The translations under genes were made by a program, and so were the position numbers. A DNA stretch of 64,000 nt, taken from NCBI RefSeq assembly GCF_047495875.1, contig NC_092465.1, forward strand, positions 8,667,160 through 8,731,159, read 5' to 3'. Each line of letters begins with the position of its first letter. Within the stretch, counting starts at the first letter, position 1. Source of the DNA: Pithys albifrons albifrons. Taxonomy: Eukaryota; Chordata; Aves; Passeriformes; Thamnophilidae. Positions 60,462 to 64,000 of the stretch are shown here, in pieces. The notes beneath the pieces are model-generated. The model was given only the letters and a program-made list of their open reading frames with translations. It ran no database searches and had not been told where the DNA came from.

Positions 60462-63400
60462 AACATTTAATATGAATTATCTTTCACAGACAAGAAGTGC
60501 CATCTATTCAAAATTCAATAAGACTGTGAAATTAAACTGATGCATAGAAATGCATCTTCTAGTTTTCAGTTTGCACTAAAACATGTTTCACTGAGGATTT
60601 TACAAATGTGTGGTGAAAGACAAAAAATTACAGATTATTCTAGAAGCTAATAAAAATTTGAAAAAGATAATTGCCCAGTCAAACTCTATTACATAGTTAT
60701 ATACTGTTTACATGTGTTTTCTCAGGTGTTCAGACAGAATTACCACAGAATTAAGTCCATTAAGTGAGAATCAGAAATTATTAAGAAAGAAGCTATTTCT
60801 CATTGTTGCCTTAAGAGAACTCACCAAGTAAATGAAAGGTTTCCTGGTGAACTGCTACCTTGTTTCAATAGTTGGCCTAATGGCACTTTAACCATTGATT
60901 GCAACCTATTACAGGGAAATAAAGAAATGTTATGTGGCCTAAACATGGCTCTTGTTTCATGGAATAAAGAGACTATGATGTGCCTAATCTCTAAAACACT
61001 TTTACAGGACTATCTGATATTGCAAAGGACTAGTCTTTCCTAGTCTTGCTCTCAGTAGTTATTTCCAGGGATAATTTCCATTCCAACTCTCTTTATTTCT
61101 ATTATCATTCAGAAGGTATCCAAGGGTTATATGATCTTTCTATTATCCATTTTTAAACTCACAAAGACATTCAAAGAAAATTCTTCATGGTGAAGCAGGG
61201 AAAAGGCATCCTGATGGCAAGCCTAGGGAAGTGTTTCAGACAATATCTTGTACATGGTGTGGCAGCAAAAGCTGTGATAAATTTTCTTTTAAAATGCTTT
61301 ATGCAAACATTACAGGCAGTAATTTTCATATTAGCTATTTGGACAGAGAATGCCTGGAAATACATATTTTCAAATAGCAGGCCATTAAGTCTTCTAAAAA
61401 CCCACAAATGTTCCTGTGACTTGCATGATAAAGTGGTTTTTAAAAAAAAAAAAAAATCTTCACCTCCCCAATGGCTTTGTAAGTCATTTTGCAGTCCTGT
61501 GATAACACATTGGACTTCAGGCAATTTCTTCATTATAACAGATATCAAATGTAGCACCACACCAGTAATTATGGCGGAAAACTAGAGTATCATTAAGATA
61601 GATGCACTTCTCCAGTGAGCTTGCCAGCTGGATTTGTTCACTGTGACCCAGACTGCAGCTCTGCAGTCTCTACATGATCCTGCAATGTTTTCTGTCCAGC
61701 TGTGACCTCAAAATACACCTATGATGCACGCCATTTCTGGTGAAACACATAAGCCACTCTGAAGTAAGCTGCAGCAGAACACTAAAATACCTTAAAAATG
61801 CCTATGAGATTTAACTATTTTTTCCTACATAATTTTAAACCTGAGTGTAATATTGAGAAGAGTTTTACAGAGAGACCACTGGTGTCAAATCCAGAAAGCA
61901 GTTGCATTTCAGCACAGGCATCACTTCCTACAAAACCTAGAAGACCCCTAACTGGTACTGACAGGTCTCTGTGAAAGGAATGATATGAATAAGCCAAGCA
62001 ATATCAATTTTTTTGAAAAAATGTGGTTTCAGGGCAATCAGTAGTGTCCTCACTGTCAGATTTGTCAGCATTGCTTGACAACACCAATCATGAATTGCTA
62101 CTGATTCATCTTAGACCTGACAGAAAAAGAGAGAATTGTACTGACCCTTCCCTTGGGAGGATCATGACCCAAAGGTTCCAAACAGTATTTAGGATACACA
62201 GGATACAGAGATGTATAAGATTTCTCTTGAGATCTGGCTTTTTTTTTTTGCAAGGCACTCTGCACATCACACAGAAAGCTGCTCCCACATAACCATGTGC
62301 AGGGATGAGTTAGTCCTACAGAACCAGAAACAGTTTTGCATATTCTTGAGCACCATCTACTGGTGCCTTTTCCTTAATAACCCCAATTCTGATCAAGGAC
62401 ACGGGTACCAGACTCAGCATTTGCTAATTTGACTTTTGTGAGAGACCTCATTATAGACATTGAAAATAATTCCCATTAATTGCCTTAACCTTGGGTCAAA
62501 CCCTCTGTTCTACCCTTTGGGAATGGAGATGGTCTTCATAAGATTTCTTTTTAATTCTCTTTGAAAACCTCTTCGTATTCTAAAATTCTGGTGCTTTCTC
62601 TTTAAGATCTTAAAGTTGTGATTTTTCAAGGCATTCTCTTTAGTGTTGCCCTAATGGATTTAAATTTGTATAGACTACATTTGTCATTTCTATACATCTA
62701 TTATTTGCTAAATATATGTCTGATTCAAAGATCTTTCCTACTGTTTATGAGTCGTGGACCCCAGCACCTCATTAAATCAATTCTTGAGGGAAAAAATGAA
62801 CCAGTAAACGAGAAAAAAAAAGCATCTGTTCACAATATACCAGTAAAAACCTTGGAGCTTTGCTGTGTCAGTCAGTTCAGAACAGGTCTAGAAGAGTGAC
62901 CCATTTTTGGTCATTGTAGCTAAAATTTGGGCCAGAAACACAACAAAATTGTTACTGGACCTTTTCTTGAAGTATCTTGACTGAACCAGAGAAAAACTTC
63001 AGTGAACCCTGAACAATTTGCTGAAATTGCTATACCTTTTTTGTCTTTATTACAGAGTTACTGTGTTTAAGACACAGGCAATTAGCTGCAGTGCTACAAC
63101 CATTTGAGAGAATCCAAGGTCAAGATCCTCCTAATGGGAACTGACATCTTGCTGCCCCTGGAGAAGGCAAGAGTAGGCAGCATAAAGTATAATTTTTTTA
63201 AATAACCTGTTGCAATATTGCACAAATGACCCTCTAAAGTGAGTAGATATGCAAATTCTTTGTGCTTGTGCCTAAAGATTAAGTTTTCAAAGACCTATCT
63301 AAATGTTAAAACTAAAAATTATTCTTTATAGAACCAAGAGTGGCTTTAACCCTTAGTATCAAATTTTAAAAACGGTGAGGCATATTAAAATATTATTAAA

Positions 63401-64000
63401 ATATGTTTCAGTCCAAAAGCAAAAGGGAATTTGAGTAGTATCTTATTTCTTGTTTATTTATCTCTTAAGACATGATTCATAAAAACAATGAAAATAAAAT
63501 GTGAGGTAATATACTGGCATTTTTTTAAACTATATTCCTTCAGCTATATAAAATCTGAAAATGTACATACTGAACAGTAAATTACAGAATATTGTCTTTA
63601 TTATTCTCTGCTGAAAGATTGGGAAAAAATCCACTGTTTAAAAAGGTGTTTTGGTTTTCTGGTGTTTCTCTGAAGAAGTCCTACTGGGAAAATGGAGATA
63701 ACTATACTGTCTCTGTGCATGTAAAGTGGATATTTACAGAACAATCTTGTTTGCAGAGGCAAGGAAGCCTTACACAGCTATTCAAGCATAATAAAGACAG
63801 GATATGTAAAAAAAATAAAAAATTATTTCTTAGTTCTTCTGGGTAATTTTGTTTGCTAATCCAGATGCATCACAGCATTTTCTCTTCATGGCCTGGGCTT
63901 ACAGGTGCACCTTCCCAGGGATGTACCAATATGCCACAATTCATCTTTTTGGCAGGTAAGTCTAACTTAGAGGGGAAGAGATCACAAAATCAGAAGTCAC
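60462..64000. other. Non-coding stretch, no gene recognised
   Basis: Two long frames face each other at 61171-61560 (minus, 129 codons) and 61187-61585 (plus, 132 codons). Neither has a known domain, and the plus frame is broken up by a lysine run from an A-tract. Nothing else is recognised up to the window end. Confidence 0.45.

Overview
The window looks like bird nuclear DNA, AT-rich and with no protein-coding gene that I can recognise. The bird call rests on the repeats. There are several 5'-truncated CR1 LINE copies with the avian 3' end (TTCTATGATTCT-type terminus, 'ggttggaagg(g)acctt' block). There are also retroviral LTRs, one beginning with the 'TGTCCTGGTTTCAGCTGGGATAGAG' terminus typical of avian ERVL LTRs. 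No Alu, L1 or other mammalian repeats are visible. The sequence is probably intergenic or inside a very large intron. Nearly all open reading frames are short and randomly placed, and many lie over repeats.

Layout. 1-3.7 kb: unannotated AT-rich DNA with one RFX-type palindrome. 3.69-4.23 kb: a 533-bp solo LTR with a perfect 5-bp target duplication. 4.9-5.0 kb: a purine microsatellite. 9.4-9.7 kb and 11.4-11.5 kb: CR1 fragments. 17.3-17.7 kb: an old CR1, followed by an AT-rich palindrome. 18.78-19.15 kb: a composite SINE (tRNA-like head, partial 5S rRNA, unclassified body, hairpin and ATAC-repeat tail) on the minus strand with a 14-bp target duplication; this is the most notable element. 25-26 kb and 37 kb: CR1 copies. 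41.07-42.31 kb: the 3' end of a minus-strand endogenous retrovirus, with decayed env, polypurine tract and an LTR carrying eight 13-bp tandem repeats. 46.5-47.2 kb: a frameshifted protein-like block with AATAAA and an A-run, possibly a retrocopy. 49.4-49.9 kb: a very old CR1 relic. 55.4-55.7 kb: an LTR-like segment. 56.6-56.8 kb: three roughly 45-bp repeats, each with a CCAAT box. 60.40-60.46 kb: a 65-bp LTR remnant that keeps both ends.

No operon, CRISPR array or bacterial-type system is present. The history that can be read is one of retrotransposition: CR1 of at least three apparent ages, several LTR families, and a SINE whose tail resembles RTE-type rather than CR1-type machinery. All family assignments are by eye from remembered consensus features and have not been checked by database search.
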